Source: Romboutsia_C sp015668195 (GTDB taxonomy: Bacteria > Bacillota > Clostridia > Peptostreptococcales > Peptostreptococcaceae). From it: DNA of 64,000 nt. Position 1 is the first letter of the stretch; each line of letters starts with the position of its first letter. Position numbers and translations under genes: made by a program. Shown here one piece after another: positions 51,139 to 60,451 of this stretch. Where the stretch lies: contig NZ_JADPFC010000001.1 in assembly GCF_015668195.1 (NCBI RefSeq), positions 806,001 to 870,000 on the forward strand, in the 5' to 3' direction. The notes below the pieces were generated by a model. It was not told where the DNA came from. It saw nothing but the letters and a program-made list of their open reading frames with translations, and searched no databases.

Positions 51139-51472
51139 TGAGGAAATTTTAAATATTGTATTTAAAATAAATGATAAAATAGATTATGAAGTAAATGAAG
51201 GTGTTGTAATAATACTTGAAAAACAAGATCATAAAATTCAACAGTTTTTTAGAAAATTAAAATTTAAAATTCCAATGTATAAAAAAATTGAGCTAGATGA
51301 ATATGGAAGCTTTGTATTTTCTAACATTGATGGAAAAAAAACTGTAAAAGAAATTGGTAAAGAACTAGAATTAAAGTATGGAGAAAAATCACATCCTCTA
51401 TATGAGAGATTACTTATTTTTTTAAATCATATAGATGTCAATTGCAACTACATTCAAAAAATTAATAATTAA
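51128..51472 (+). CDS. PqqD-like small protein coupled to OPT transporter
   Basis: The 114-residue protein overlaps the OPT gene by 11 bases. A variable N-terminus (NEGVVIILEKQDHKIQQFFRK) is followed by KKIELDEYGSFVFSNIDGKK, TVKEIGKELELKYGEKSHPLYERLLIF, the pattern of PqqD/RRE domains (LDExGxxxxxxIDGxxTVxEI). PqqD-like domains bind precursor peptides in peptide-modification systems. No precursor or radical SAM gene is nearby, so here it may bind a peptide brought in by the transporter or regulate it. Confidence 0.8.
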   Translation: MRTNEEILNIVFKINDKIDYEVNEGVVIILEKQDHKIQQFFRKLKFKIPMYKKIELDEYGSFVFSNIDGKKTVKEIGKELELKYGEKSHPLYERLLIFLNHIDVNCNYIQKINN

Positions 51473-51484
51473 AAAATATATTAT

Positions 51485-51518
51485 AAAAATAGGATATCTT
51501 TTAGATATCCTATTTTTA
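51485..51518 (+). terminator. Terminator after the OPT/PqqD unit
   Basis: Arms AAAATAGGATATCT and AGATATCCTATTTT followed by T residues. Confidence 0.88.
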
Positions 51519-51580
51519 TATAAGATATAAAATTACTGATAACTTATAAGTATAAGATATTAAAAAATATGAAAATATCA

Positions 51581-51614
51581 GAAAATCCATCTACAAAATA
51601 GATGGATTTTTGTA
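51581..51614 (+). terminator. Second hairpin terminator
   Basis: Arms AAAATCCATCT and AGATGGATTTT with a seven-base loop, then TTGT. It lies 65 bases after the first, with no gene between. Confidence 0.75.
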
Positions 51615-51704
51615 TGGACAAAAATGAATCAAATTGAGGAAAAATGATTATTTGAATTGAGAAAAGTTAGAAATTGAAACTTTTTAAAATTAAAAATTTT
51701 TGTA

Positions 51705-51732
51705 TTGAAAAAAATTATACTTATATTATAAT
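51705..51732 (+). promoter_or_regulatory. Promoter of the first amino-acid permease
   Basis: TTGAAA (51705-51710), a 16-base spacer and TATAAT (51727-51732). The predicted start site near 51739 lies after the upstream in-frame ATG at 51738, which supports the later translation start at 51783. Confidence 0.75.
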
Positions 51733-51782
51733 TATAAATGCGACAACTTATGACAAAACTTGGTGAAGAAAGGAATACAAAT

Positions 51783-53129
51783 ATGCAAGATAAGCAACTT
51801 CAAAAAAATCTTGGTGCAGCTGCAGCTTTATCAACAGTAGTTGGTATGGTTATAGGTGGGGGAGTATTTTTTAAGCCTCAAGCAGTGTATGAATTAACTG
51901 GTGGAGAACCAGGACTTGGAATGATAGCATGGGTAATAGCAGGTATCATGACAATAACAGCAGGTCTTACTGCAGCAGAGGTTTCAGCTGCTATACCAAA
52001 AACAGGCGGTATGATGGTATATATAGAAGAAATATACGGCGAAAAATTAGGGTTTCTAACAGGATGGATGCAATCAGTATTATTTTTCCCAGCAACAATA
52101 GCTGCAATATCAGTTATGTTTGGACAACAATCAGCAATACTTCTTGGGAATGAAAATTTAGTAATACCTATGACAGTTGGGGTAATATTATTAGTTGGTG
52201 GACTTAATACATTAGGTTCTAAGACTAGTGGTGCAATACAAACAATATCTACAGTGTGTAAATTAATACCTTTAGTACTTATAATGGTATTTGGATTTAT
52301 AAGTGGATCAGGGAATAATTCAATAACTACTCCTTTAGTAGGAGAGGGAATAAGTGCAACTAGTGTAATAGGGCAATTATTAGTTGCTATACTATTTGCT
52401 TATGATGGATGGATAAATGTCGGTACTTTAGCAGGGGAAATGAAAGATCCGGGAAAAGATTTACCAAAGGCAATAATAGGTGGATTATCTTTAGTTATGG
52501 CGGTTTATGTAGTAATAAATTTAGCGTATCTTTGGGTACTTCCAGCAAGTGAGTTAGCTAAATATGCATCACCAGCATCGGCGGTTGCAACAGAAATATT
52601 TGGACCTATTGGTGGTAAAATAATAACTATGGGTATATTAATATCTGTATTTGGATGTATAAATGGATATCTACTTACAGGACCTAGAATAATATACACA
52701 CTAGGACAACAAAAAACATTACCTGAATTTTTAGGTAAATTAAATAAATATGATGTACCAGCAAATGCAACTATGGTGATGGCTTCTTTATCAGCATTGT
52801 ATGCATTATCTGGACAATTTAACTTACTAAGTGATTTATCAATGTTTGCTATCTGGTCATTTTATGTATTAACGTTTGTAGGAGTTATAAAAATGAGAAA
52901 AACTATGCCAAACCTACATAGACCATACAAAGTTCCGTTTTATCCGGTAATACCTTTAATAGCAATAGCTGGTGGATTATTTGTAGTAATAAACCAATTA
53001 TTATTTGCAGGACCTAAAAATACAATGATGTCATTAGGAGGAGTTGTAGTAACTCTTATAGGTTTGCCTATATATAATTATATGATGAAGAAGAATCAAA
53101 AGGAAAAAGATATAAAAAGGGCAGCATAA
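51783..53129 (+). CDS. APC-superfamily amino-acid permease (SteT-like), first copy
   Basis: I start it at ATG 51783, which has AAAGGA upstream, aligns with the start of the second copy (LQKNLGAAAALSTVVGMVIG) and lies downstream of the promoter. That gives 448 residues with about 12 membrane segments. GMVIGGGVFFKPQAVY is the substrate-binding first helix (unwound G-x-G) of LAT-type exchangers such as SteT. Later YDGWINVGTLAGEMKDPGKDLP is helix 6. It is a paralogue of the next gene. Substrate probably neutral amino acids, such as serine or threonine. Confidence 0.9.
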   Translation: MQDKQLQKNLGAAAALSTVVGMVIGGGVFFKPQAVYELTGGEPGLGMIAWVIAGIMTITAGLTAAEVSAAIPKTGGMMVYIEEIYGEKLGFLTGWMQSVLFFPATIAAISVMFGQQSAILLGNENLVIPMTVGVILLVGGLNTLGSKTSGAIQTISTVCKLIPLVLIMVFGFISGSGNNSITTPLVGEGISATSVIGQLLVAILFAYDGWINVGTLAGEMKDPGKDLPKAIIGGLSLVMAVYVVINLAYLWVLPASELAKYASPASAVATEIFGPIGGKIITMGILISVFGCINGYLLTGPRIIYTLGQQKTLPEFLGKLNKYDVPANATMVMASLSALYALSGQFNLLSDLSMFAIWSFYVLTFVGVIKMRKTMPNLHRPYKVPFYPVIPLIAIAGGLFVVINQLLFAGPKNTMMSLGGVVVTLIGLPIYNYMMKKNQKEKDIKRAA

Positions 53130-53182
53130 TAAATTACGAATAAAAACACACAAAAATAATAGAAAATTTAAAATATCCAAAG

Positions 53183-53217
53183 TAAAAAATAGAACTTTAG
53201 AAGTTCTATTTTTTTTG
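53183..53217 (+). terminator. Terminator after the first permease gene
   Basis: Arms AAAAAATAGAACTT and AAGTTCTATTTTTT with a three-base loop and a T-run. Confidence 0.88.
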
Positions 53218-53519
53218 TCTAAATTATTGAAATTAACTTCAAGAAAATGTTTACAGAAAAAACAAAAAAACTAAGTTTTTTTCAAAAAGATTTTTTATTG
53301 AAAAAAATAATTACAAGATTAAATAGATTATCTTTGTAAAGAAAAAAATTCATATTTAAATTTAAGTATACAAAGTTAATTTGGCTAAATAGCTGAAATA
53401 TAAAAAATAACAGAAAATTTATATAATAAATAAAAATATAAAAATTAAAATGAACTTAAAATATTTTTCTAAAAATACATAATTTAGAAAAACGTTGTCG
53501 AAAAAAATAAAAAAATGTA
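53218..53519. other. AT-rich spacer between paralogous permease genes
   Basis: No gene or RNA motif recognised in this extremely AT-rich stretch. It ends with the promoter of the second copy. Confidence 0.5.
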
Positions 53520-53547
53520 TTGAAAGTATTTCAAAAAATATTATAAT
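53520..53547 (+). promoter_or_regulatory. Promoter of the second amino-acid permease
   Basis: TTGAAA (53520-53525), 16-base spacer, TATAAT (53542-53547). The ten-base sequence TGTATTGAAA is shared with the promoter of the first copy. Confidence 0.75.
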
Positions 53548-53583
53548 GAAATTATAGAAAGCTTAATAAATAAGGAGGCATAT

Positions 53584-54909
53584 ATGGAAAATAAAGAACT
53601 TCAAAAAAGTTTAGGAATGTCTGCAGCTTTATCAACAGTTGTTGGTATGGTTATAGGTGCAGGGGTGTTCTTTAAGCCGCAAGCTGTTTATCAAACAACA
53701 GGTGGAGAACCAGGACTTGGAATGATAGCATGGGTAATAGCAGGTATCATAACTATAACAGCGGGGTTAACGGCAGCCGAAGTATCAGCAGCTATACCAA
53801 AAACTGGTGGTATGATGGTATACATTGAAGAGATATATGGTAAGAAACTAGGTTTTTTAACAGGGTGGATGCAAACGGTATTATTCTTCCCAGCAACAAT
53901 AGCAGCACTAGGAGTTATATTTGCACAACAAGCAGTTTCATTAATAGGAAATGAGTCTTTAACTCTTCCTATAGCAGTAGGTATTATATTATTTGTTGCA
54001 GCGTTAAATACATTAGGATCAAAAGCAGGAGGAGCTATACAAACAATTGCTACTATATGTAAGTTAATACCTTTAGCACTTATAATGGTATTTGGATTTA
54101 TAAAAGGAAGTGGAACAAATCCAATAATAACTCCACTAGTAGGAGATGGAATAAGCCCAGCCGGAGTTATAGGTCAATTACTAATAGCAGTATTATTTGC
54201 TTATGATGGATGGATAAATGTTGGTGCTTTAGCTGGAGAAATGAAAAATCCAGGTAAGGATTTACCAAGAGCGATAGTTGGTGGACTTGCAGTAGTTATG
54301 GGAGTTTATGTAATTATAAATTTAGCATATCTTTGGGTACTTCCAGCAAGTGAATTAGCTAACTACTCAGCACCAGCAGCAGCAGTTGCAGAGGCTATGT
54401 TTGGACCAATGGGTGGTAAATTAATAACAATAGGTATATTAATATCAGTATTTGGTACACTTAACGGATACTTATTAACGGGACCAAGAGTTATGTATAC
54501 TTTAGCAGAACAAAAAACTTTACCAGGATATAAAACTTTAACTAAATTAAATAAATCTCAAGCGCCAGCTAATTCAATAATAGCAATGGCAACATTATCA
54601 GCTATATATGCATTATCAGGACAGTTCAACTTATTAACAGATTTATCAATATTTGCTATATGGATATTCTATGTACTAACATTTATAGGTGTTATAAAAC
54701 TTAGAAAAGACCAACCAGATTTAGTTAGACCATACAGAGTTCCATTATATCCATTTATACCGGCTATAGCTATATTAAGTGGATTATTCGTTGTAATAAA
54801 CCAATTATGTTTTGCTGGTTTACAAACAACAATGATATCTTTAGGAGGTATAATAATAACTCTTATAGGATTACCAATTTATAATTATATGCAAAATAAA
54901 ACTAATTAG
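53584..54909 (+). CDS. APC-superfamily amino-acid permease (SteT-like), second copy
   Basis: The 441-residue protein is a close paralogue of the preceding gene over its full length (ALSTVVGMVIGAGVFFKPQA, YDGWINVGALAGEMKNPGKD). It has about 12 membrane segments of the LeuT/APC fold and the helix-1 motif with GAGVFFKP where the first copy has GGGVFFKP. That A/G change lies in the binding site and may alter substrate choice. ATG with AAGGAGG. Own promoter and terminator, so separately controlled. Confidence 0.9.
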   Translation: MENKELQKSLGMSAALSTVVGMVIGAGVFFKPQAVYQTTGGEPGLGMIAWVIAGIITITAGLTAAEVSAAIPKTGGMMVYIEEIYGKKLGFLTGWMQTVLFFPATIAALGVIFAQQAVSLIGNESLTLPIAVGIILFVAALNTLGSKAGGAIQTIATICKLIPLALIMVFGFIKGSGTNPIITPLVGDGISPAGVIGQLLIAVLFAYDGWINVGALAGEMKNPGKDLPRAIVGGLAVVMGVYVIINLAYLWVLPASELANYSAPAAAVAEAMFGPMGGKLITIGILISVFGTLNGYLLTGPRVMYTLAEQKTLPGYKTLTKLNKSQAPANSIIAMATLSAIYALSGQFNLLTDLSIFAIWIFYVLTFIGVIKLRKDQPDLVRPYRVPLYPFIPAIAILSGLFVVINQLCFAGLQTTMISLGGIIITLIGLPIYNYMQNKTN

Positions 54910-54910
54910 T

Positions 54911-54947
54911 AAAAAAGTACAAGCGTATTGCTTGTACTTTTTTTTAT
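54911..54947 (+). terminator. Terminator after the second permease gene
   Basis: Arms AAAGTACAAGC and GCTTGTACTTT, five-base loop, long T-run. Confidence 0.92.
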
Positions 54948-55182
54948 ACAAGGATTTTATATTTAGTATAAAAATGGAAGATGCTTATTGACGTATTTAT
55001 AAACTGTAGTAAATTTTTGTTTTTATTACGCAAAAATTTACAGAATAAGTTTCACCTTTTAGTGATATAAAAAAGGTTTTTTACCAATACTAAGATTATA
55101 AAAACATCTAAAACGTATAAACTTATACAGATATGTTCCTTAAAAGGCATAAATTGACAATAACTATAAAGGAGGAACTCAT

Positions 55183-55929
55183 ATGAAGAATGTAAGATTA
55201 AAACTAGTAATAAGTGCAGGACTTTTAACATTTGCTATGATGCCAAATAATATTAACGCTTTAGAAGATATAGATAAATATAATTGTTTACCTATATATT
55301 ATGACGTAAATGAAACTAATAATATAAATAATAAAATCGCTTATATAACGATAGATGATGGTCCAAGCAAGTACACAAAAGATATACTACAAATTCTTAA
55401 AAAACATAATGCACATGCAACGTTTTTTATGATAGATATGAATATGAAAGTAAATAAGGATGCTGTGATAGAGATTGTTGAAAGTGGAAATAGTGCAGGA
55501 TTTCATAGTGTTTCGCATGATGTAAATAAACTCTATGAAAATTATGACTCAGCTAAAAGGGAATTTGACAAAAATAAGGAAACTTTTTATGAAATAACTG
55601 GAAAAACATCAAATATAATAAGACTTCCTTATGGGAGTAAACCATATACGCCAGCCAAGTCATATGAAAATTTAGTTGATGCAGGGTATAAGCTTTGGGA
55701 TTGGAATATAGATACTCAAGATTGGAAAAATGATTCTAAAAAAATAATAGAAATCGTAAAAGAACAGGTTAAAAATAAAGAAGAAGTAGTAATACTTATG
55801 CACGAAAAAAAACAAACAGTACAAGCATTAGATGAAGTACTTACTTATTTAAATGAAGAAGGATATGAAATACTTCCTATAAATGAAAAACAAATACCAA
55901 AGAATTTTTGGAATATTAATACTAGATAA
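55183..55929 (+). CDS. Secreted polysaccharide/peptidoglycan deacetylase (NodB domain)
   Basis: The 248-residue protein has a signal peptide (about 1-26), then a NodB carbohydrate-esterase-4 domain. The metal triad is Asp59 (ITIDDGPS, catalytic Asp58), His108 and His112 (GFHSVSHD). RLPYGS and WDWNIDTQDW are motifs 3-4, and ILMH carries the last catalytic histidine. Such enzymes remove N-acetyl groups from peptidoglycan sugars, giving lysozyme resistance. ATG with AAGGAGGAA. Close resemblance to PdaA-like or PgdA-like enzymes cannot be separated by eye. Confidence 0.9.
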   Translation: MKNVRLKLVISAGLLTFAMMPNNINALEDIDKYNCLPIYYDVNETNNINNKIAYITIDDGPSKYTKDILQILKKHNAHATFFMIDMNMKVNKDAVIEIVESGNSAGFHSVSHDVNKLYENYDSAKREFDKNKETFYEITGKTSNIIRLPYGSKPYTPAKSYENLVDAGYKLWDWNIDTQDWKNDSKKIIEIVKEQVKNKEEVVILMHEKKQTVQALDEVLTYLNEEGYEILPINEKQIPKNFWNINTR

Positions 55930-55958
55930 ATAGCTATCAAAATGATAGCTATTTTGTT
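55926..55958 (+). terminator. Terminator after the deacetylase gene
   Basis: Arms AAATAGCTATCA and TGATAGCTATTT with a three-base centre, followed by TGTTT. The arm includes the stop codon region. Confidence 0.8.
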
Positions 55959-56058
55959 TACTTAAAATTTTTACTAGACAAAATAATACAAAAAATAATA
56001 AAATAGGACATGGTTAAAATAGTTATATTATTTAAATAATATAGAAAGGATTAAATTT

Positions 56059-56367
56059 ATGGATGACAAAAAAATAGTGGAAGATCCAAGGTATAAACAG
56101 TGCAATAAAGAAGCTATAATAGGACTTATTCTTGGAATTTTAAATCTTATATGGTGGTTTGGATTTGGATATGGACTGTCAAATAGACCAGTTAAAGAGT
56201 ATACATATATACTAGGTTTTCCTGCATGGTTTTTTATGAGCTGTATAGTAGGAGGAATTCTTTTTTCTGCACTTACAGTTATTACAATAAATAAGTTCTT
56301 TAAAGATATGCCACTTGATGGCTTAAGCAAAGAAGAAGTAGAGAAGTATAAAAAGGAGTTTAAGTAA
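56059..56367 (+). CDS. yhdT: DUF997/YhdT-family small membrane protein, PanF partner
   Basis: The 102-residue protein has two transmembrane helices (about 20-40 and 55-80), with RYKQCNKEAIIGLILGILNL and FGFGYGL, then LGFPAWFFMSCIVGG, the signature of the YhdT/DUF997 family. These are found next to panF in many bacteria and are probably a small subunit of the symporter. Its stop overlaps the start of panF by one base. ATG with AGAAAGGA. Confidence 0.9.
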   Translation: MDDKKIVEDPRYKQCNKEAIIGLILGILNLIWWFGFGYGLSNRPVKEYTYILGFPAWFFMSCIVGGILFSALTVITINKFFKDMPLDGLSKEEVEKYKKEFK

Positions 56368-57866
56368 TGGAAAATGTAAATTACAAAGTATTAATTCCTA
56401 TAGTTATATACTTTATAGCTATATTTGGAGTAGGTTTTTACTCTATGAAGTTTGTAAATAGAGCAAGAAATTCAAATAAAGATAATTCTTTTATGGATGA
56501 ATACATGACTGGCGGAAGAGATTTAGGTGGATTTGTACTTGCTATGACACTAGTTACTACATATTTAAGTGCAGGAAGTTTTATAGGTGGACCTGGAACT
56601 GCTTACAAAGAAGGACTAGGATGGGTATTTTTAGCGATGGCACAAATGCCAACAGGATATTTTACATTAGCTGTACTTGGCAAAAAGTTTGCTATAATAT
56701 CTAGGAAAATAAATGCAGTAACTATAACAGATTTTTTAAGAGCGAGATATAAATCAGATATAGTAGTTATAATTACGTCGATATCGATAGTTATATTTTT
56801 TATAGCAGCGATGGCAGCACAGTGGGTAGGAGCGGCTAGACTTTTACAAGGTTCAGTAGGTCTTGATTACAACATTGCATTAACTGCATTTGGAATAACA
56901 GTTATAGTTCACACTGTAATAGGTGGATTTAGAGCGGTTACATTATCAGATACAATTCAAGGTGTAATAATGACTATAGCAACTATAGCTATATTTATAG
57001 GTACTATAATTGCAGGTGGTGGAATAAGTAATATAATTCAAAACATGGCTGCTATTAATGAGGGAATGATAACTCCATTTGGAGTAACACCAGGAAATAT
57101 GACTATAGCTTGGGTAACATCATTTTGGATATTAGTGGGATTTGCAGTGGTAGGCATTCCATCAGTATCTCAAAGAGCTATGAGTTATAAAGATACTAAG
57201 AGTTTACATGATGGTATAAAATATGGAACGATAGTATCTATGATATTACTTCTTGGGATGCACTTAGTAGGGGCATTTGGTTCAACATTAGTTATAGGTA
57301 TAGAATCTGGAGATTTAGTTGTACCAACATTAACAACCAAGCTATTTCCATCAGTAATAGCAGGAATCTTACTTGCAGGACCATTAGCATCTATAATGTC
57401 AACAGTAGACTCACAGTTATTAGTAGCATCAGGTTCTATAGTTAATGATTTAATTTCAAATTATATAAATCCTAGTTTAAAGACTAATTCTAATTTAAGC
57501 GGAAAGATAAGTATATTATGTACCGCACTTCTTGGTATTATAATATATTTAGTAGCTTTTAACCCACCAGAATTAATAGTTTGGTTAAATCTATATGCTA
57601 ATGCAGGAATAATTTCTACATTTTTATGGCCAATAATACTTGGTCTTTATTGGAAAAGAGCGAACTCATCTGGCGCTATATCATCTATTATAGTAGGTAT
57701 AGGATCATATATATTATTTAGTCAAATATGGAGTAGGCCATTTGGGATGCATACTATAGTACTTCCCTTAGTATTATCATTAATAACTTTTATAATAATA
57801 TCTAAAAATACAAAAGCACCAGATGAAGATGTTTTAGAAACTTTCTGGGGTATATATTACAGATGA
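56367..57866 (+). CDS. panF: Sodium/pantothenate symporter PanF
   Basis: The 499-residue SSS-family protein has about 13 membrane segments. Features are YMTGGRDLGGFVLAMTLVTT, SAGSFIGGPGTAYKEGLGWV and SIMSTVDSQLLVASGSIVND (the sodium-site helix 8), typical of PanF. It imports vitamin B5 with sodium. The start overlaps the yhdT stop. Assignment is supported both by sequence and by the YhdT neighbour. Confidence 0.92.
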   Translation: MENVNYKVLIPIVIYFIAIFGVGFYSMKFVNRARNSNKDNSFMDEYMTGGRDLGGFVLAMTLVTTYLSAGSFIGGPGTAYKEGLGWVFLAMAQMPTGYFTLAVLGKKFAIISRKINAVTITDFLRARYKSDIVVIITSISIVIFFIAAMAAQWVGAARLLQGSVGLDYNIALTAFGITVIVHTVIGGFRAVTLSDTIQGVIMTIATIAIFIGTIIAGGGISNIIQNMAAINEGMITPFGVTPGNMTIAWVTSFWILVGFAVVGIPSVSQRAMSYKDTKSLHDGIKYGTIVSMILLLGMHLVGAFGSTLVIGIESGDLVVPTLTTKLFPSVIAGILLAGPLASIMSTVDSQLLVASGSIVNDLISNYINPSLKTNSNLSGKISILCTALLGIIIYLVAFNPPELIVWLNLYANAGIISTFLWPIILGLYWKRANSSGAISSIIVGIGSYILFSQIWSRPFGMHTIVLPLVLSLITFIIISKNTKAPDEDVLETFWGIYYR

Positions 57867-57868
57867 TA

Positions 57869-57909
57869 AGAAAAAAGAGATACCTAAAATAAATGTATCT
57901 CTTTTTTAT
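57869..57909. terminator. Bidirectional terminator between panF and the amidase gene
   Basis: Arms AAAAAAGAGATAC and GTATCTCTTTTTT with an 11-base loop, between convergent genes. Confidence 0.9.
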
Positions 57910-57925
57910 CTAATAATATAAAATT

Positions 57926-58732
57926 TTACTTAACATATACAGAGGATACATATCCATAAGCATTGCCAAATTTTATTTTGTGCCAATCATGCTTAGTGTC
58001 TATTATCTTAACTTTATCTCCTTTTTGCAAATATCCAATAGGTGCAAATAAAGTACCTCTTTCAGCTCTAACCTTAACATTGTTATTTAGTACAGTTTTT
58101 ATATTGGACGAACTTCCTTTAATGTTAAAAAATTCTTTAACGCTATTAACTATACCATTAGCTATTTTTTCTTGATAGGCTTTTGTAGACAGTTTGAATC
58201 CTTCATTATTATTTGATATAAAGCCACATTCGATAAGAATAGATGGTTTATTGTTATCTCTTAAAACTTGCAAGTTACCTTTTCTAACACCTCTATCATT
58301 AGCTTTAGTAGAATTTAATAAATTAGATTGAACAATATTAGCAAGACCTTTATTGATTTTATCATAGTAATAAGTTTCTATTCCATTTGCACTTTTATTT
58401 TCTGATGAATTTTGGTGGATTGATATAAATAAATCAGAATTAGATGAGTTTGATTTTTTAGTTCTTTCAGATAAAGATACATATTCATCTTTATTCCTAG
58501 TTGTCTCAACGTATATGCCTTCTTCTCTTAGTAGCTTTTCTACTTTTTCAGATATTTTAAGGTTTATATTATCTTCTATTCTAGTACCATAACTTGAACC
58601 ATTATCTTTGCCTCCATGACCTGCATCTATAAATACTTTGTAACTTTGGGCATTTGATATAGTCGAAGTTGACATAAATGATAAAGATAATAACAACGCT
58701 ATTATATGTTTTTTCATATGTTTAATACTCAA
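57926..58732 (-). CDS. N-acetylmuramoyl-L-alanine amidase with SH3 domain
   Basis: The TTG at 58732 lies 7 bases after AAGGAGGAA on the minus strand and is preferred. ATG at 58717 is too far from that site. The 268-residue protein has a signal peptide (to about 29), then an Amidase_3 domain: zinc ligands in FIDAGHGGKDNG (His39), FISIHQNSSEN (His) and a Glu between them, with catalytic Glu in ILIECGFISN. An SH3 domain (about 210-268; NNVKVRAERGTLFAPIGYLQ, GYVSSVYVK) would bind the cell wall. It cleaves the bond between MurNAc and the stem peptide. Confidence 0.92.
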   Translation of the reverse strand: MSIKHMKKHIIALLLSLSFMSTSTISNAQSYKVFIDAGHGGKDNGSSYGTRIEDNINLKISEKVEKLLREEGIYVETTRNKDEYVSLSERTKKSNSSNSDLFISIHQNSSENKSANGIETYYYDKINKGLANIVQSNLLNSTKANDRGVRKGNLQVLRDNNKPSILIECGFISNNNEGFKLSTKAYQEKIANGIVNSVKEFFNIKGSSSNIKTVLNNNVKVRAERGTLFAPIGYLQKGDKVKIIDTKHDWHKIKFGNAYGYVSSVYVK

Positions 58733-58933
58733 AAGTGTTCCTCCTTAGATGTCTAAAATTAAATTCAACTTTAATTATACTAGTTTTTATAAATTTTTCA
58801 ACCTAATGCAATTTCTTGACAACACAAACAAAGTAGAATTTTTAAAAAACTGTAAGAATATAATGTATCGTATATAAATTCTACCAATAAAATATTTATA
58901 ACTCGTATCCTTTTACAAGTAGTATATTTAATT

Positions 58934-59365
58934 ATGGACAATAAAAGCAATGAACATGAAAAAAATAAACAAAGCAAAAATTTGATTGATAAATCTTCTA
59001 AAAGTAAATCAAATAAAGAAAATCAAAGCCTTGGATTAGATAGATTTTCTTATGCAGACTTTGTTTTGTTATCTTCGACACTAGCATATGCAATAGTAGA
59101 GGAGCTAAATGAAGCAGACTTAAGCTTATTAATATCTTTTATAAATATGTTAAATGGAGATTTAGTTATGCTAAGAACGCAAGAAGCTATAAGATCAGCC
59201 AGAGAAGCAGAATTAAGCCAGCTTCAGGAGGAAGAAGTATTAGAAGAGACAGACACATTATCTGATACTATAGGAGAGACTATTGATGATACAGTGATAT
59301 CGGATTTAATTAGAAAAACCAAAAACAAGAAATATAAAAAGAAAAAGATTAAAAGAAGAAAGTGA
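58934..59365 (+). CDS. Hypothetical protein with charged ends
   Basis: The 143-residue protein has a Lys/Ser/Asn-rich N-terminal 34 residues, a compact helical core (about 36-100: LDRFSYADFVLLSSTLAYAI, VEELNEADLSLLISFINML), an acidic helix and a very basic tail (KTKNKKYKKKKIKRRK). No clear ribosome binding site precedes the ATG, so the start is not certain. I do not recognise a family. The basic tail suggests binding to nucleic acid, membrane or wall polymers. It is a single gene next to the amidase, divergent from it. Confidence 0.65.
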   Translation: MDNKSNEHEKNKQSKNLIDKSSKSKSNKENQSLGLDRFSYADFVLLSSTLAYAIVEELNEADLSLLISFINMLNGDLVMLRTQEAIRSAREAELSQLQEEEVLEETDTLSDTIGETIDDTVISDLIRKTKNKKYKKKKIKRRK

Positions 59366-59509
59366 TCAATGGCTGTATTGCATATTGGTTACTTTTTATT
59401 TACAAATAATAAATTAATACTAGGTAAATTTATACAAAAATATATTATTAATAAAAATGGTTTGATATAATAATTATTAGAAAAAGGATAAAAGGAAGTG
59501 AAATAATAT

Positions 59510-60451
59510 ATGAGGTGTACAAATTTTTACTTTAAGGGAAATGATAATTTAGATATACATGTGTATAAGTATGAAGATGAAGTCAATAAGCCAAAAGGTA
59601 TAATTCAAATAGCACACGGTATGAATGAAACGGCTAGTAGGTATGAGTATTTCGCAAAATATTTAACAAAAAACGGTTATATAGTTTATATAAACGATCA
59701 TAGAGGGCATGGTAAAACTGCTAAGAAAATTGAAAATGTTGGATATTTAGCAAAAGAAAATGGCTTTTATCATTTGGTTGAAGATATGAACATATTAACA
59801 AATATTATAAAAAATGAAAACGGAGAACTTCCTATATATTTATTTGGGCATAGCATGGGGTCCTTTGCTAGCCAAAGCTATATTATGAAATATTCACACA
59901 ATATAGATGGAGTGATATTATCAGGTTCAAATGGAGACCATGGGTTTATATTAAACTTAGCAGAGATAATAATAAATAGAGAAATAAAAAAATATGGACG
60001 ATTACATAGAAGTAAATTTATAGATAGCTTAATATTTGGTGGAAATAATAAAAAGTTTAAAAATACTAAAACAGAATTTGATTGGTTAAGTAGAGATGAA
60101 GAGGAGGTTAAAAAATATATAGATAATCCATTTTGTGGGTTAATATTTACTTGTGGTTTTTTCTATGATTTCATACAAGGATTAAAAGAAATAGAAGATA
60201 AACATAACTTGGCTAAAATTCCTCTCGATTTGCCTATATATATATTATCTGGAGATAAAGATCCAATAGGAAAGTTTGGAAAAGGTGTTTTAAATTTAAG
60301 AGATAAATACATAAATTTAGGAGTACAAGATGTAAGTTGTAAATTATATGAAGGTGGAAGGCATGAAATGTTAAATGAAATTAATAAAGATGACGTTATA
60401 AAAGATATATTAGATTGGATTAACAACAAATTAGTACAAAAAACTACATAA
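59510..60451 (+). CDS. Alpha/beta hydrolase, monoacylglycerol-lipase-like
   Basis: The 313-residue protein has the serine hydrolase S33-type plan: oxyanion region IIQIAHGMNETASRYEYF, INDHRGHGKT, nucleophile Ser115 in LFGHSMGSFASQ, an acid in ILSGDKDPIGKFGKG and catalytic His in EGGRHEMLNE. The HGMxE and HRGHGxS-like elements are those of lysophospholipase/monoacylglycerol lipases (PldB-like). Cytoplasmic, no signal peptide. ATG with AAGGAAGTG. A terminator overlaps its stop. Confidence 0.9.
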   Translation: MRCTNFYFKGNDNLDIHVYKYEDEVNKPKGIIQIAHGMNETASRYEYFAKYLTKNGYIVYINDHRGHGKTAKKIENVGYLAKENGFYHLVEDMNILTNIIKNENGELPIYLFGHSMGSFASQSYIMKYSHNIDGVILSGSNGDHGFILNLAEIIINREIKKYGRLHRSKFIDSLIFGGNNKKFKNTKTEFDWLSRDEEEVKKYIDNPFCGLIFTCGFFYDFIQGLKEIEDKHNLAKIPLDLPIYILSGDKDPIGKFGKGVLNLRDKYINLGVQDVSCKLYEGGRHEMLNEINKDDVIKDILDWINNKLVQKTT

